Shown here: piece by piece, positions 21,161 through 30,302 of the stretch
Layout of the letters: the number at the start of each line of letters is the position of its first letter
Numbering within the stretch: position 1 is the first letter of the stretch
Assembly: GCF_035989285.1 (NCBI RefSeq)
Contig: NZ_CP108513.1
Location: 7,688,001 to 7,752,000, forward strand
Length of the DNA stretch: 64,000 nt
DNA from: Streptomyces sp. NBC_01235
GTDB taxonomy: Bacteria; Actinomycetota; Actinomycetes; Streptomycetales; Streptomycetaceae
Direction of reading: 5' to 3'
Notes under the pieces: model-generated
Databases searched by the model: none
Told to the model about the DNA's origin: nothing
The model's input: the letters and a program-made list of their open reading frames with translations, nothing else
Translations under genes and position numbers: made by a program

Positions 21161-22254
21161 CCGAACTCAGCAAGAGCGGAGCGGCCGTGGGCGAGCCCAC
21201 CCCCGCTTCGCCCGCGCCGACCTCCTTCCTCGAAGTGCGCGACCTCAAGGTGCACTTCCCGACCGACGACGGCCTGGTCAAGTCCGTCGACGGGCTCAGC
21301 TTCCAGCTGGAGAAGGGCAAGACCCTCGGCATCGTGGGCGAGTCCGGCTCCGGCAAGTCGGTGACCTCGCTCGGCATCATGGGCCTGCACACCGCCGGCC
21401 AGTACGGCAAGCGCAAGGCCCAGATCTCCGGCGAGATCTGGCTGGACGGCACCGAGCTGCTGTCCGCCGACCCCGACTACGTGCGCAAGCTGCGCGGCCG
21501 CGAGATGGCGATGATCTTCCAGGATCCGCTGTCGGCGCTGCACCCGTACTACACGATCGGCCAGCAGATCGTGGAGGCGTACCGGATCCACCACGACGTC
21601 GACAAGAAGACCGCCAAGCGACGCGCGGTCGAGATGCTCGACCGGGTGGGCATCCCGCAGCCGGACAAGCGGGTGGACAGCTACCCGCACGAGTTCTCCG
21701 GCGGTATGCGCCAGCGCGCGATGATCGCGATGTCGCTGGTCAACAACCCCGAACTGCTGATCGCGGACGAGCCGACGACCGCCCTGGACGTGACCGTCCA
21801 AGCGCAGATCCTCGACCTCATCCGTGACCTCCAGAAGGAGTTCGGCTCCGCGGTCATCGTGATCACCCACGACCTGGGCGTCGTCGCCGAACTCGCCGAC
21901 GACATCCTGGTGATGTACGGCGGCCGCTGCGTCGAGCGGGGCCCGGCCGACAAGGTGTTCTACGAGCCCCGGCACCCCTACACCTGGGGTCTGCTCGGCT
22001 CGATGCCGCGGCTGGACCGTGAGCAGCAGGAGCGCCTGATCCCGGTCAAGGGCTCCCCGCCCTCGCTGATCAACATCCCGTCCGGCTGCGCCTTCAACCC
22101 GCGCTGCCCGTACGCGGACCTCCCGAAGGACAACGTCACCCGCACCGTCCGGCCCGAGCTGGCCGAGGTCGGCAGCCGGCACTGGGCCGCCTGCCACCTG
22201 GGCACGGAGCAGCGGGAGCGTATCTGGACCGAAGAGATTGCGCCGAAGCTGTGA
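21157..22254 (+). CDS. Oligopeptide/dipeptide ABC transporter ATPase (DppD/OppD type)
   Basis: A 365-residue ATP-binding subunit. Walker A is GESGSGKS near residue 64, the ABC signature is FSGGMRQRA near 180 and the Walker B region is [12 protein letters not shown] near 199. The C-terminal oligopeptide-transporter domain has [13 protein letters not shown], a cysteine pattern that binds a 4Fe-4S cluster in some DppD proteins. GTG 21157 overlaps the permease stop (GTGA). It pairs with the next ATPase. Confidence 0.95.
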   Translation: MTELSKSGAAVGEPTPASPAPTSFLEVRDLKVHFPTDDGLVKSVDGLSFQLEKGKTLGIVGESGSGKSVTSLGIMGLHTAGQYGKRKAQISGEIWLDGTELLSADPDYVRKLRGREMAMIFQDPLSALHPYYTIGQQIVEAYRIHHDVDKKTAKRRAVEMLDRVGIPQPDKRVDSYPHEFSGGMRQRAMIAMSLVNNPELLIADEPTTALDVTVQAQILDLIRDLQKEFGSAVIVITHDLGVVAELADDILVMYGGRCVERGPADKVFYEPRHPYTWGLLGSMPRLDREQQERLIPVKGSPPSLINIPSGCAFNPRCPYADLPKDNVTRTVRPELAEVGSRHWAACHLGTEQRERIWTEEIAPKL

Positions 22255-23636
22255 GTGACGACGAGAAAGCGGTGAAGATCCCCGCGCAGGCCGAGGGCCC
22301 GACGCAGGGCGCGACCCTCACCAAGGACGCCGCCCCCGGCGAGGTCCTGCTGAAGGTGACCGGCCTGCAGAAGCACTTCCCGATCAAGAAGGGCCTGCTC
22401 CAGCGGCAGGTCGGGGCGGTGCACGCGGTCGACGGCATCGACTTCGAGGTCCGCTCCGGCGAGACGCTCGGCGTCGTGGGCGAGTCCGGCTGTGGCAAGT
22501 CCACGATGGGCCGGCTGATCACCCGGCTGCTCGAACCGACCGCGGGCAAGGTCGAGTTCCAGGGCAAGGACATCACGCACCTCGGGGTGAGCGGCATGCG
22601 TCCGCTGCGCCGCGACGTGCAGATGATCTTCCAGGACCCGTACTCGTCGCTGAACCCGCGCCACACCATCGGCACGATCGTCGGCGCTCCCTTCAAGCTC
22701 CAGGGCGTCGAGCCCGAGGGCGGCATCAAGAAGGAAGTGCAGCGGCTGCTGTCGGTCGTGGGTCTCAACCCCGAGCACTACAACCGCTACCCGCACGAGT
22801 TCTCCGGCGGTCAGCGTCAGCGCATCGGCATCGCCCGCGCGCTCGCGCTGAACCCGAAGCTGGTCGTGGCGGACGAGCCGGTCTCGGCGCTCGACGTGTC
22901 GATCCAGGCCCAGGTCGTCAACCTGCTCGACGACCTTCAGCAGGAGCTCGGCCTCACGTACGTGATCATCGCGCACGACCTCTCGGTGGTCCGGCACGTC
23001 TCGGACCGCATCGCGGTGATGTACCTCGGCAAGATCGTGGAGCTGGCCGACCGTGACCTGCTCTACAAGTCGCCGATGCACCCGTACACCAAGGCGCTGA
23101 TGTCGGCGGTTCCGATCCCGGACCCGAGGCGCAAGAACGCCAAGAGCGAGCGCATCCTGCTCAAGGGCGACGTGCCCTCGCCGATCTCCCCGCCGAGCGG
23201 CTGCCGCTTCCACACCCGGTGCTGGAAGGCGACGGAGATCTGCAAGACCAAGGAGCCGGCGCTCGTCGAGCTGCGGCCGGGTCAGCAGGTCGCCTGCCAC
23301 CACCCGGAGAACTTCGCGGACCAGGCCCCGCAGGACACCGTCTTGTTGACGGTCGCGAAGGAGGCGGCGGAGCTGGTGGCCGACGAGGTCCTCGCCGAGT
23401 CGGCGGAGACGTCGGCGGCGGTCGCGGCGGAGGTGGCGGCCGAGGCCGAGGCGCAGGCCTCGTCCGAGGAGGCGTCCTCTTCCGAGGAGGCTCCCGAGCC
23501 GGCCGAGGTCACGAAGGCCGTGGCCACGGAGACCGAGGCCACCCAGACCGAGGCCACCCAGACCGAGGCCACCCAGACCGAGGCCACCCAGACCGAGGTC
23601 GCGAAGACCGAAGGCCAGGAGTCAACCGACAAGTAG
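22251..23636 (+). CDS. Oligopeptide/dipeptide ABC transporter ATPase (DppF/OppF type) with acidic repeat tail
   Basis: A 461-residue ATPase. Walker A is GESGCGKST, the signature is [10 protein letters not shown] and Walker B is [12 protein letters not shown]. The OppF C-terminal domain ([16 protein letters not shown]) ends near residue 350. About 100 further residues are not part of the family: a Glu/Ala/Ser-rich acidic tail ending in a Thr-Glu-Ala-Thr-Gln repeat. GTG 22251 overlaps the previous stop. The tail is probably disordered and its role is unknown. Confidence 0.94.
   Translation: MSDDEKAVKIPAQAEGPTQGATLTKDAAPGEVLLKVTGLQKHFPIKKGLLQRQVGAVHAVDGIDFEVRSGETLGVVGESGCGKSTMGRLITRLLEPTAGKVEFQGKDITHLGVSGMRPLRRDVQMIFQDPYSSLNPRHTIGTIVGAPFKLQGVEPEGGIKKEVQRLLSVVGLNPEHYNRYPHEFSGGQRQRIGIARALALNPKLVVADEPVSALDVSIQAQVVNLLDDLQQELGLTYVIIAHDLSVVRHVSDRIAVMYLGKIVELADRDLLYKSPMHPYTKALMSAVPIPDPRRKNAKSERILLKGDVPSPISPPSGCRFHTRCWKATEICKTKEPALVELRPGQQVACHHPENFADQAPQDTVLLTVAKEAAELVADEVLAESAETSAAVAAEVAAEAEAQASSEEASSSEEAPEPAEVTKAVATETEATQTEATQTEATQTEATQTEVAKTEGQESTDK
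23532..23591 (+). repeat. 15-bp coding tandem repeat, four exact copies
   Basis: The unit ACCGAGGCCACCCAG occurs four times without a mismatch and encodes TEATQ each time; a fifth, diverged copy follows. Being a multiple of three, copy changes would keep the frame. The repeat is at the very end of the DppF-type ATPase and is a likely site of length variation between strains. Confidence 0.9.
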
Positions 23637-23685
23637 CGCATGACGAGTTGGCAAAGTCATGTACATGCCTGAACGGGAGAGCGCA

Positions 23686-23732
23686 GAGTCGTCCGTGTCC
23701 GACTTATCGGCACACGCTCGAAGGGACGACTC
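23686..23732 (+). promoter_or_regulatory. Hairpin that pairs with the ribosome site of the M1 peptidase gene
   Basis: GAGTCGTCC at 23686-23694 is an exact complement of GGACGACTC at 23724-23732, which abuts the ATG. The ribosome site AAGGGA (23721-23726) overlaps the right arm. Inside the loop a second stem can form from GTGTCCGA and TCGGCACAC. Alternatively, the inverted repeat could be a protein-binding operator. Confidence 0.6.
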
Positions 23733-25124
23733 ATGGCACTCTCCCGTTCGGCACGTTTAGGATCCGTCGCGACAGCGGCGGCCTCTTTCCTCGTCATCGC
23801 CGCCTCCTCCGCCCCCGCCCCGGGCGCCGACGGCATCGGCGACACCTACTTCCCCCGGCTCGGCAACGGTGGCTTCGACGCCCGCCACTACGACCTCGCC
23901 CTCGCCTACAACCCCGACACCGACCGCCTCGACGGCCGGACGACTATCACCGCCCGCGCCACCCAGAACCTCTCGTCCTTCGATCTGGACCTGCAGAAAC
24001 TGGAGGTCACCCGGGTCGAAGTGGACGGCAGACGGGCGCAGTTCACCCGCGACGGCGACGAGATCCGCGTCACCCCGCGCGGTGTGCTCCGCAAGGGGCG
24101 GACCTTCGAGGTCGCCGTCACCTACGGGGGCGTCCCCGAACCCCTGGGCGGCCCCATCGTCTTCGGCTCGGACTACGGCTGGATGAAGACCACCGACGGC
24201 GTCTTCGTCGCCTGTGAGCCCAACGCCGCCTCCACCTGGTTCCCGTCCAGCGACCACCCCGCCGACAAGGCCACCTACGACATCCGGATCAAGGCGCCCC
24301 AGGGTCTGACCGCCGTCTCCAACGGCCGGCTGGTCTCGACGTACGACAAGGGCGGCTCGACGTACACCCACTGGCGTGAGACGAAGCCGATGGCGACCTA
24401 CCTCGCGACCGCCACGATCGGGAAGTTCGACGTGAAGACCGGGACGACACCCGGCGGCACCCCGATCTACGTCGCGATCGACCCGGTGCTCGCGAACAGC
24501 AACAACGTGGACGTGTACGGCGTCACCGCCGCCGCGACCGACTACTGGTCGCAGGTCTTCGGCCCGTACCCGTTCGAGGAGACCGGCGCGATCGTCGACG
24601 ACATGCCGCAGGCCGGGTTCTCGCTGGAGGTGCAGTCCAAGCCGGTGTACTCGGCCGTCCGCAACGAGTCCACGATCGTGCACGAGCTGGCCCATCAGTG
24701 GTTCGGCGACTCGGTATCGGTGGCGCACTGGAAGGACATCTGGCTCAACGAGGGCTTCGCCACCTACGCCCAGTGGCTGTGGGCCGAGCACCAGGGCACC
24801 CGCTCGGCGCACGACTCCTTCCTCGCCGGCTACAACGCCCGCCCCGCCGACAGCGCCTTCTGGCAGACGGTGGTCGGCGACCCGCAGCGCGACACCATGT
24901 TCGCCTCCGCGGTCTACCAGCGCGGCGCGATGACGCTCCAGATGCTGCGCGAGCGCATCGGGGACGCCGCCTTCTTCAAGCTGCTCCCCACCTGGACCAA
25001 GCTGCACCGCTACGGCAACGCGGCCACCGACGACTTCGTCCGGCTCGCCGAGAAGATCTCCGGGCAGCAGCTCGACGACCTCTTCCAGACCTGGCTCTTC
25101 ACCACAGGGAAACCGTCCCTGTGA
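23733..25124 (+). CDS. Secreted M1-family metallopeptidase (aminopeptidase-like)
   Basis: A 463-residue zinc peptidase. The N-terminal about 32 residues form a signal peptide (SFLVIAASSAPAPGADG). The zinc site is HELAH at 317-321 with Glu340 in WLNEGFATY. The classical GAMEN exopeptidase motif is replaced by AGFSLEVQ, in which Glu299 probably keeps the amino-terminus-binding role. It is shorter than pepN-type enzymes, lacking the large C-terminal helical domain. It lies just downstream of the peptide transporter and could generate small peptides or amino acids outside the cell. Confidence 0.9.
   Translation: MALSRSARLGSVATAAASFLVIAASSAPAPGADGIGDTYFPRLGNGGFDARHYDLALAYNPDTDRLDGRTTITARATQNLSSFDLDLQKLEVTRVEVDGRRAQFTRDGDEIRVTPRGVLRKGRTFEVAVTYGGVPEPLGGPIVFGSDYGWMKTTDGVFVACEPNAASTWFPSSDHPADKATYDIRIKAPQGLTAVSNGRLVSTYDKGGSTYTHWRETKPMATYLATATIGKFDVKTGTTPGGTPIYVAIDPVLANSNNVDVYGVTAAATDYWSQVFGPYPFEETGAIVDDMPQAGFSLEVQSKPVYSAVRNESTIVHELAHQWFGDSVSVAHWKDIWLNEGFATYAQWLWAEHQGTRSAHDSFLAGYNARPADSAFWQTVVGDPQRDTMFASAVYQRGAMTLQMLRERIGDAAFFKLLPTWTKLHRYGNAATDDFVRLAEKISGQQLDDLFQTWLFTTGKPSL
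25103..25123 (+). terminator. Hairpin at the end of the M1 peptidase gene
   Basis: CACAGGGA at 25103-25110 and TCCCTGTG at 25116-25123 form a perfect 8-bp stem with a 5-nt loop, overlapping the last codons and the stop. It is a plausible transcript end. No T-run follows. Confidence 0.5.
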
Positions 25125-25180
25125 CGCCGTAAGACCTGGCTTTGTAAGGTTGACGGTCGCTGCTGGGTGACAATGTAAGG

Positions 25181-25837
25181 GTGATCCAGCAGATCTTCAG
25201 TCCTTCCGTCCAGCACACGCTCGACCTCGTCGGCATCTTCGTGTTCGCCATCTCCGGCGCGCTGCTGGCCGTCCGCAAGAACTTCGACGTGTTCGGCATC
25301 GCCATGCTCGCCGAGGTCACCGCGCTGGGCGGAGGACTGTTCCGGGACCTGGTCATCGGGGCCGTGCCCCCGGCCGCCTTCACGGACCTGGGGTACTTCC
25401 TGACGCCTCTGTTCGCCGCCCTGCTGGTGGTCTTCCTCCACCCGCAGGTGGAGCGCATCCAGACCGGCGTGAACGTCTTCGACGCGGCCGGCCTCGGCCT
25501 GTTCTGCGTCACGGGCACGACGAAGGCGTACGCCCATGGGCTCGGCCTCACCGCCTCGGCCGCCCTGGGGCTCGCGACGGCAGTCGGCGGCGGTGTGCTG
25601 CGCGACGTGCTGGCCAACGAGGTGCCCTCACTGCTGCGCTGGGACCGCGATCTGTACGCGGTCCCGGCGATCGTCGGCGCCACCATGGTGGTGCTCTGCA
25701 TCCGTTACGACGTGCTCACCCCGCTGGCGAGTGGGGTGGCCGCCCTCACCGCTTTCGTCCTGCGGCTTCTCGCGATGCGTTTCCACTGGCGAGCGCCTCG
25801 CGCTTGGAATCGGCGGTCGACGGTGCGTGAGGAGTAG
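25181..25837 (+). CDS. TRIC (UPF0126) cation channel family membrane protein
   Basis: A 218-residue membrane protein with about seven helices arranged as two related halves. Each half has the glycine-rich family motif: GGGLFRDLVIGAVPP near residue 50 and GGGVLRDVLANEVP near 136. Prokaryotic TRIC proteins are trimeric potassium/cation channels. The GTG at 25181 has no clear Shine-Dalgarno. The final 92 nt overlap the 3' end of the convergent esterase gene. Confidence 0.88.
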   Translation: MIQQIFSPSVQHTLDLVGIFVFAISGALLAVRKNFDVFGIAMLAEVTALGGGLFRDLVIGAVPPAAFTDLGYFLTPLFAALLVVFLHPQVERIQTGVNVFDAAGLGLFCVTGTTKAYAHGLGLTASAALGLATAVGGGVLRDVLANEVPSLLRWDRDLYAVPAIVGATMVVLCIRYDVLTPLASGVAALTAFVLRLLAMRFHWRAPRAWNRRSTVREE

Positions 25838-27020
25838 CCCCGGCAACGGCGAGCGCGTGCTGGTTCAGCTGAGTCGTCAGCCATTTGAACACCGGCACCA
25901 CCTGCGGCCGCCACAGCTCCATGGTGTGGCCGCCCGCGCTCTTCGGGATGTAGATCACCTTCACGGTGGTCGGCGCCTTCGCCTCGTGCTGGAGGGCGAG
26001 GCCCGCCTGGTAGCCGTCGCCAGGCTCGCCGGAGATGTAGAGCGCCACGCCGGGCGGGGCGGCCGCCTTGCGGAGCATCGCGTAGGGGTTGGTGGACTTG
26101 CGCAGCGCCGGGTCCTGCGCGGTGAGCGAGTTGGGCTCGCCCATGGGGTCGTTGTAGCCGGACAGGCTGACCGCGGCCCGGTAGCGGTTGGGGTGGGCGA
26201 TGGCCAGCTTGACCGCGCAGTGCGCCCCGGCCGAGTAACCGGCGACCGCCCAGCCCTTGGGCGCGGGCTGGGCCCGGAAGTTGTCCGTGACCATCTTCGG
26301 CACGTCGACGCTCAGCCAGCTGTCGGCGTTGACGGTGCCCGGCACATTGGCGCAGCCGGTGTCCACCCCGGGCAGCAGGGTGGTGCGCGGCGCGATCAGG
26401 ATGAACGGCGCGACCTTGCCCTTGCGCATCAGCGGCTCCAACTGCGAGGCCACGTGCATCGACCCGAACCACGACTTCGCCGAGCCCGGGTAGCCCGGCA
26501 GCAGCTCCACGACCGGGAAGGCCTTCTTGGCGTACGCGGGCTCGTTGTACTGCGGCGGCAGCCAGACGTAGACCTCGGCGTTGATGCCGGAGACGCGGCC
26601 CTTGAGCTGTGTGACGCGCACCCCGTGCAGGCCCGGCCCCTGCGCCTCGCTGAATTTCTGCGCGACCTTGGGCAGCTTGTCCAGCGCGATGCCGCCGGTG
26701 CCGTCGGCGCCCAGGTCGGCGGCCTGCGCCACATGGTTGCCCGTGCCCAGGAGGTCGTCCCAGGTGTCGTACAGGTTGTTGCTGTTGTTCACCAGCACGA
26801 AGACCAGGGCGACGGCGGTGCCCTGGGCGAACATCAGCATCAGCACCCGGGCGGAGGCCCGCAGGATCAGCGGCCCGCGCAGCCGCGACCACAGCAGCAG
26901 TGGCACTGCGACGGCGACGACGGACAGCGCGATCAAGGTGAAGAGGAACGGAGTCCCGGTGAGGCTCATGTCCTTGGAGAGGGATTTTCGGGCCTCGAGG
27001 TTACGGACGAGTTCGGACAC
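25746..27020 (-). CDS. Membrane-anchored alpha/beta-hydrolase esterase (esterase D-like)
   Basis: A 424-residue protein. Two N-terminal membrane segments (about 24-44 and 60-78) precede an extracytoplasmic esterase-D/mycolyltransferase-like hydrolase domain. The nucleophile is Ser263 in AGYSAGAHCA, and the likely catalytic histidine is in SAGGHTMELW near residue 372. GTG 27020 starts the gene. The C-terminal roughly 30 residues are low-complexity (Ala/Ser/Lys/Arg) and lie opposite the end of the TRIC gene. The substrate is unknown. Confidence 0.82.
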   Translation of the reverse strand: MSELVRNLEARKSLSKDMSLTGTPFLFTLIALSVVAVAVPLLLWSRLRGPLILRASARVLMLMFAQGTAVALVFVLVNNSNNLYDTWDDLLGTGNHVAQAADLGADGTGGIALDKLPKVAQKFSEAQGPGLHGVRVTQLKGRVSGINAEVYVWLPPQYNEPAYAKKAFPVVELLPGYPGSAKSWFGSMHVASQLEPLMRKGKVAPFILIAPRTTLLPGVDTGCANVPGTVNADSWLSVDVPKMVTDNFRAQPAPKGWAVAGYSAGAHCAVKLAIAHPNRYRAAVSLSGYNDPMGEPNSLTAQDPALRKSTNPYAMLRKAAAPPGVALYISGEPGDGYQAGLALQHEAKAPTTVKVIYIPKSAGGHTMELWRPQVVPVFKWLTTQLNQHALAVAGATPHAPSTADSKREALASGNASREAAGRKR

Positions 27021-27145
27021 TTACCAAGAAATTGCAGACCTCTCACAGAGAGTGATCACAGCCGGGGCATAGGAGGGCCATGGAGGGCCGCGATCGGGCC
27101 TGAACAAAGCTACCGCTTAGTAATCGCCTGTTGTACCGTTCAGCC

Positions 27146-28006
27146 ATGCCAGAAGCAGCTACCGCGACCGCCCGGCGGGCCACCATCGGCGACAGTGAGT
27201 TCGACCGCGACACCGCGCTCACCCCGCGCGCGCCCGGCGTCTACGACATCGACCTCTCGGCCGGCTGGACGATCATCAGCGCCGTCAACGGCGGCTATCT
27301 TCTCGCCGTCCTCGGCCGCGCGCTCGCGGACGCCCTGCCGCACCGCGACCCGTTCACGATCTCGGCGCACTACCTGACCGCCTCGCAGCCGGGCCCTGCC
27401 GTCGTCCGCACGGAGCTGGCCCGTACCGGCCGCACCCTCTCGACCGGCCAGGCCTCGCTGTTCCAGTACGACGAGGACGGCGTCGAGGTCGAGCGGATCC
27501 GCGTCCTTGCCTCCTACGGCGATCTGGACGCCCTCCCGGACGACGTCCGCACGACGGCGAAGCCGCCCGCGCTCCCGCCCCTCGACCAGTGCTTCGGTCC
27601 CGAGGACGGACCCGCACCCGTCGACGGCAGCTCCGCCATCGCCGACCGGCTGATGCTCAAGCTCGACCCGTCCACCCTCGGCTGGGCACTCGGAGCGCCC
27701 TCCGGCAAGGGCGAGATGCGGGCCTGGTTCGGGCTGAAGGACGGCCGCGACCCCGACCCGCTCTCCCTTCTCCTCGCCGTGGACGCCCTGCCGCCCACCG
27801 CCTTCGAGATCGGCTTGCGCGGCTGGGTCCCCACGGTCGAGCTGACGGTCCACGTCCGCTGCCGTCCGGCCCCGGGCCCCCTCCGGGTCGCCATCACCAC
27901 CCGCAACCTCGCGGGCGGCTTCCTGGAGGAGGACGCCGAGGTCTGGGACAGCGCGGACCGACTGGTCGCGCAGTCCCGCCAACTCGCCCGGGTCAGGCTC
28001 GGCTGA
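27146..28006 (+). CDS. Acyl-CoA thioesterase-like protein (TesB/double hotdog)
   Basis: A 286-residue protein of the TesB-like acyl-CoA thioesterase family with two hotdog repeats. Supporting segments are SAGWTIISAVNGGYLLAVLGRAL near residue 37 (split across a turn) and HYLTASQPGPAVVRTELARTG near 72. ATG 27146 is favoured over a codon 15 nt upstream because TACCGT, a good -10 hexamer, lies 6 nt before it, suggesting a leaderless message. Its end overlaps the convergent gene by 14 nt. The physiological acyl-CoA is unknown. Confidence 0.8.
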   Translation: MPEAATATARRATIGDSEFDRDTALTPRAPGVYDIDLSAGWTIISAVNGGYLLAVLGRALADALPHRDPFTISAHYLTASQPGPAVVRTELARTGRTLSTGQASLFQYDEDGVEVERIRVLASYGDLDALPDDVRTTAKPPALPPLDQCFGPEDGPAPVDGSSAIADRLMLKLDPSTLGWALGAPSGKGEMRAWFGLKDGRDPDPLSLLLAVDALPPTAFEIGLRGWVPTVELTVHVRCRPAPGPLRVAITTRNLAGGFLEEDAEVWDSADRLVAQSRQLARVRLG

Positions 28007-28580
28007 GCGGCTTGCGCCCCAGCCAGACCGCCAACCGCTCGTAGGCATCGGCCCCTTCGGGGGCCGCAAGCGCGGAGTCGAAGGGCGTGTCGGCGTCCCG
28101 CTGCTCGTCGGGGAGGACGCGGCGGGCGACGGAGAGTGCGAACTCGGCGAGTTCCGGGTCGAGTTCGAGGGGGTGGCCCAGGGCCTCGGCGAGGTCCCAG
28201 GTGTGGGTCACGCCCTCCATCACGTAGCCGGAGAGCGCGACGCGGCCCGGCGCCTCGCCCCACGGCACCCGCACGGCCGCGTCGAGCCGGGCGTCGTCCG
28301 CCCAGGCCCGCTGGACCCGGGTGCGGGCCTCGTCGTACGCGGCCGGCCAGCCGTCGTCGTCGACGCCGTCCACGAAGGGCCGTACGGCGAGGCCGTCGCC
28401 GCCCTCGCCCACGGTCGCGATCCGCAGGGTGCCGCCGACGAGATGGCTGAGCAGGGTCCGTACGTCGAACTCCGTGCACGGGGTGGGACCGGCCAGCTGC
28501 TCCGGTCGTACGGTCCTGATCAGTGCGGCGGCCTGCTCGGCGGCGCGGGTGTAGAGGGGGCGGGGGTCGATGGCGTTCAC
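27993..28580 (-). CDS. TIGR03086/MDMPI-type DinB-like protein
   Basis: A 195-residue protein of the mycothiol-dependent maleylpyruvate isomerase N-terminal (DinB-like) superfamily. Features are AAALIRTVRPEQLAGPTPCTEFDV near the start (split here into its LAGPTPC core) and LLSHLVGG, where the histidine is a usual metal ligand; a second lies in GYVMEGVTHTWDL. GTG 28580 is chosen because upstream in-frame sequence runs through the divergent promoter. It is divergent from the WYL regulator, which may control it. Confidence 0.78.
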   Translation of the reverse strand: MNAIDPRPLYTRAAEQAAALIRTVRPEQLAGPTPCTEFDVRTLLSHLVGGTLRIATVGEGGDGLAVRPFVDGVDDDGWPAAYDEARTRVQRAWADDARLDAAVRVPWGEAPGRVALSGYVMEGVTHTWDLAEALGHPLELDPELAEFALSVARRVLPDEQRDADTPFDSALAAPEGADAYERLAVWLGRKPLSRA

Positions 28581-28626
28581 GGCGGGCCTCTCTTCGAGTC
28601 GTTGCCCAGAGGTTCGCCGCATAACC

Positions 28627-28641
28627 TGACAGCTTCCGTCA
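28627..28641. promoter_or_regulatory. Palindrome between the MDMPI-like gene and the WYL regulator
   Basis: TGACAGCTTCCGTCA is a TGAC...GTCA inverted repeat in the 100-nt divergent intergenic region. Its centre lies about 50 nt from each start. It is a candidate operator for the adjacent regulator. Short palindromes do occur by chance. Confidence 0.4.
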
Positions 28642-28680
28642 ACATTTGCGCCGGCTCTTCGGAGGGCGGATTCTGGTCGG

Positions 28681-29685
28681 GTGAAGGCCGACCGACTGCT
28701 CTCCGTCCTGCTGCTCCTGCAGACCCGCGGCCGCGTCCCCGCGCATGAACTCGCCGAGCGGCTCGAGGTGTCGGTGCGGACCATCTACCGGGACGTCGAG
28801 GCCCTGTCGGCCTCCGGGGTGCCGGTCTACGCCGAGCGCGGCCGGCACGGCGGCATCGAGCTGCTCGCCGGGTTCCGCACGGACGTCACGGGGCTGACCG
28901 CCGACGAGTCCCGCGCCCTGTTCATCCTGGCCGCGCAGGGCACGCACGCCGCCCTCGGCCTCGACGCGGCCCTCGGCTCGGCGCTGCGCAAGGTGATGGC
29001 CGCGCTGCCGGCCCCGCACCGCCCGGCCGCCGAGGCGACCGCCCGCCGCATCCTGGTCGACGCCACGCGCTGGAAGGGCGGTCCGCGGCAGCCGGTGGAC
29101 CTCGAAGCGCTCCAGGACGCGGTCTTCGCCGACCGGCGGCTCAGGCTGCGCTACCGGCACAGCGACGAGCGGGAGCCGCGCACCTACACGGTCGATCCGT
29201 ACGGCCTCGTCTCCAAGGCGGGTGTCTGGTACCTGGTCGCCGACCGGCGCGCGCGGCCCCGGCTCTTCCGCGCCGACCGGGTGCGCACGGCGAAGGTGCT
29301 GGACGACCCGGTGCGGCGGCGGCCCGGTGTCGAACTCGCCGACGCCTGGGAGGTCCTGCGCCGCCAGGTCGAGGAGCGCCCCGGCGGACTCGATGTCACC
29401 GTCCGGGTGCGGCGTGAGCGCCTCGACATGTTCCTGCGCCTCAACGCGGCCTCGCTGACCTCCCTCCCGCAGGACGACGGCGAGAGCGAGTGGGTGACAG
29501 CCCGGCTGACGTACGGATTCGTCGGGGAGGCCCGCCAACTGCTCCTGTTCGCCGACCTCGTGGAGGTCCTCTCGCCGCCGGAGGTGTGCGAGGAACTGCG
29601 GCGGACGGCCGCTTCTGTCACGGAGCTGTACCAGCGCACCCACGGGGTCCCTGAGGTGAACTCCCAGGTCGGCGAGGTTTCTTGA
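28681..29685 (+). CDS. WYL-domain transcriptional regulator
   Basis: A 334-residue regulator. The N-terminal DeoR-like winged helix is RLLSVLLLLQTRGRVPAHEL then RLEVSVRTIYRDVEALSASG. The central WYL domain carries the namesake motif in KAGVWYLVADRRARPRLFR near residue 180, and a C-terminal WCX-like domain ends the protein. WYL domains sense small ligands or nucleic acid. GATTCT, a -10-like hexamer, ends 6 nt before the start, so the message may be leaderless. Divergent pairing with a DinB-like gene is common for this family. Confidence 0.9.
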   Translation: MKADRLLSVLLLLQTRGRVPAHELAERLEVSVRTIYRDVEALSASGVPVYAERGRHGGIELLAGFRTDVTGLTADESRALFILAAQGTHAALGLDAALGSALRKVMAALPAPHRPAAEATARRILVDATRWKGGPRQPVDLEALQDAVFADRRLRLRYRHSDEREPRTYTVDPYGLVSKAGVWYLVADRRARPRLFRADRVRTAKVLDDPVRRRPGVELADAWEVLRRQVEERPGGLDVTVRVRRERLDMFLRLNAASLTSLPQDDGESEWVTARLTYGFVGEARQLLLFADLVEVLSPPEVCEELRRTAASVTELYQRTHGVPEVNSQVGEVS

Positions 29686-29800
29686 GGGGTGCTTTACCTG
29701 ACTGACAGGCGGGGGACAGAGGGGGCTCAAGGAAGCCCTAGGCGCCGTTGGTTGAGTTCCCACCCTCAGGTCCTCCTCATCTTCCCTGGAGCTGTTTCTC

Positions 29801-30199
29801 ATGAAGCGTGCGCTGATGCCCGTCCGTCTCGTCCCCGCGGTGGCGCTGCTGGCGCTCTCGCCCCTCGCCCTGGTGGCCTGCGGCTCGGGCGACTCCTCCT
29901 CGAACAGCGGCACGTCCGGTCAGCAGTCCTGTCAGCCGCCGTCCGGCAATCCCTCGGGCATGCCGAGCGGCGCCCCGTCGGGTGCTCCTTCGGGTGCTCC
30001 TTCGGGTGCGCCGAGCGGTGCTCCTTCGGGGCAGCCGACGGGTACTCCCACCGGCACGCCGACCGGTGTCCCGTCGGGCGCTCCGAGCGGCGGTCCCGGC
30101 GGGGGCGGACAGGGCGGCCCCGGCGGGGGCGGACAGGGCGGCGGCGGGTGTGGCGGTCCGGGCGGCGGCCAGGGGCAGCAGGCCCAGCAGCAGGGCTGA
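29801..30199 (+). CDS. Small lipoprotein with Pro-Ser-Gly-Ala and Gly-rich repeats
   Basis: A 132-residue protein. The signal peptide (RLVPAVALLALSPLALVAC) gives lipidated Cys27. The mature part is low complexity: repeats of PSGA and PTGT from about residue 47 to 95, then Gly-Gly-Gln stretches with one cysteine and a Gln-rich end. Such composition suggests an extended, disordered surface linker without an enzymatic domain. ATG 29801 is clear. A strong terminator follows. Confidence 0.75.
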   Translation: MKRALMPVRLVPAVALLALSPLALVACGSGDSSSNSGTSGQQSCQPPSGNPSGMPSGAPSGAPSGAPSGAPSGAPSGQPTGTPTGTPTGVPSGAPSGGPGGGGQGGPGGGGQGGGGCGGPGGGQGQQAQQQG

Positions 30200-30212
30200 C
30201 CGGCGGTTCACC

Positions 30213-30254
30213 CACAGGGGCGGCGCACTCGGGAACGGGTGCGCCGCCCCTGTG
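30213..30254 (+). terminator. Intrinsic-type terminator after the repeat lipoprotein
   Basis: Arms 30213-30228 and 30239-30254 are perfectly complementary over 16 bp with a 10-nt loop, followed by a T-containing tract (TTCGTCGTGTTC). It lies between the lipoprotein stop and the convergent TetR gene, so it may serve both directions. Confidence 0.85.
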
Positions 30255-30302
30255 TTCGTCGTGTTCGGCTGAGGCCTGTCGGGCCTGTCGGGTCTTCGGG
30301 CC

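Noticed and set aside
25142..25180. TTGACG near the TRIC gene as a -35 box
   Set aside because: The only -10-like sequence (GACAAT) is 13 nt away, too close for a normal sigma-70-type promoter.
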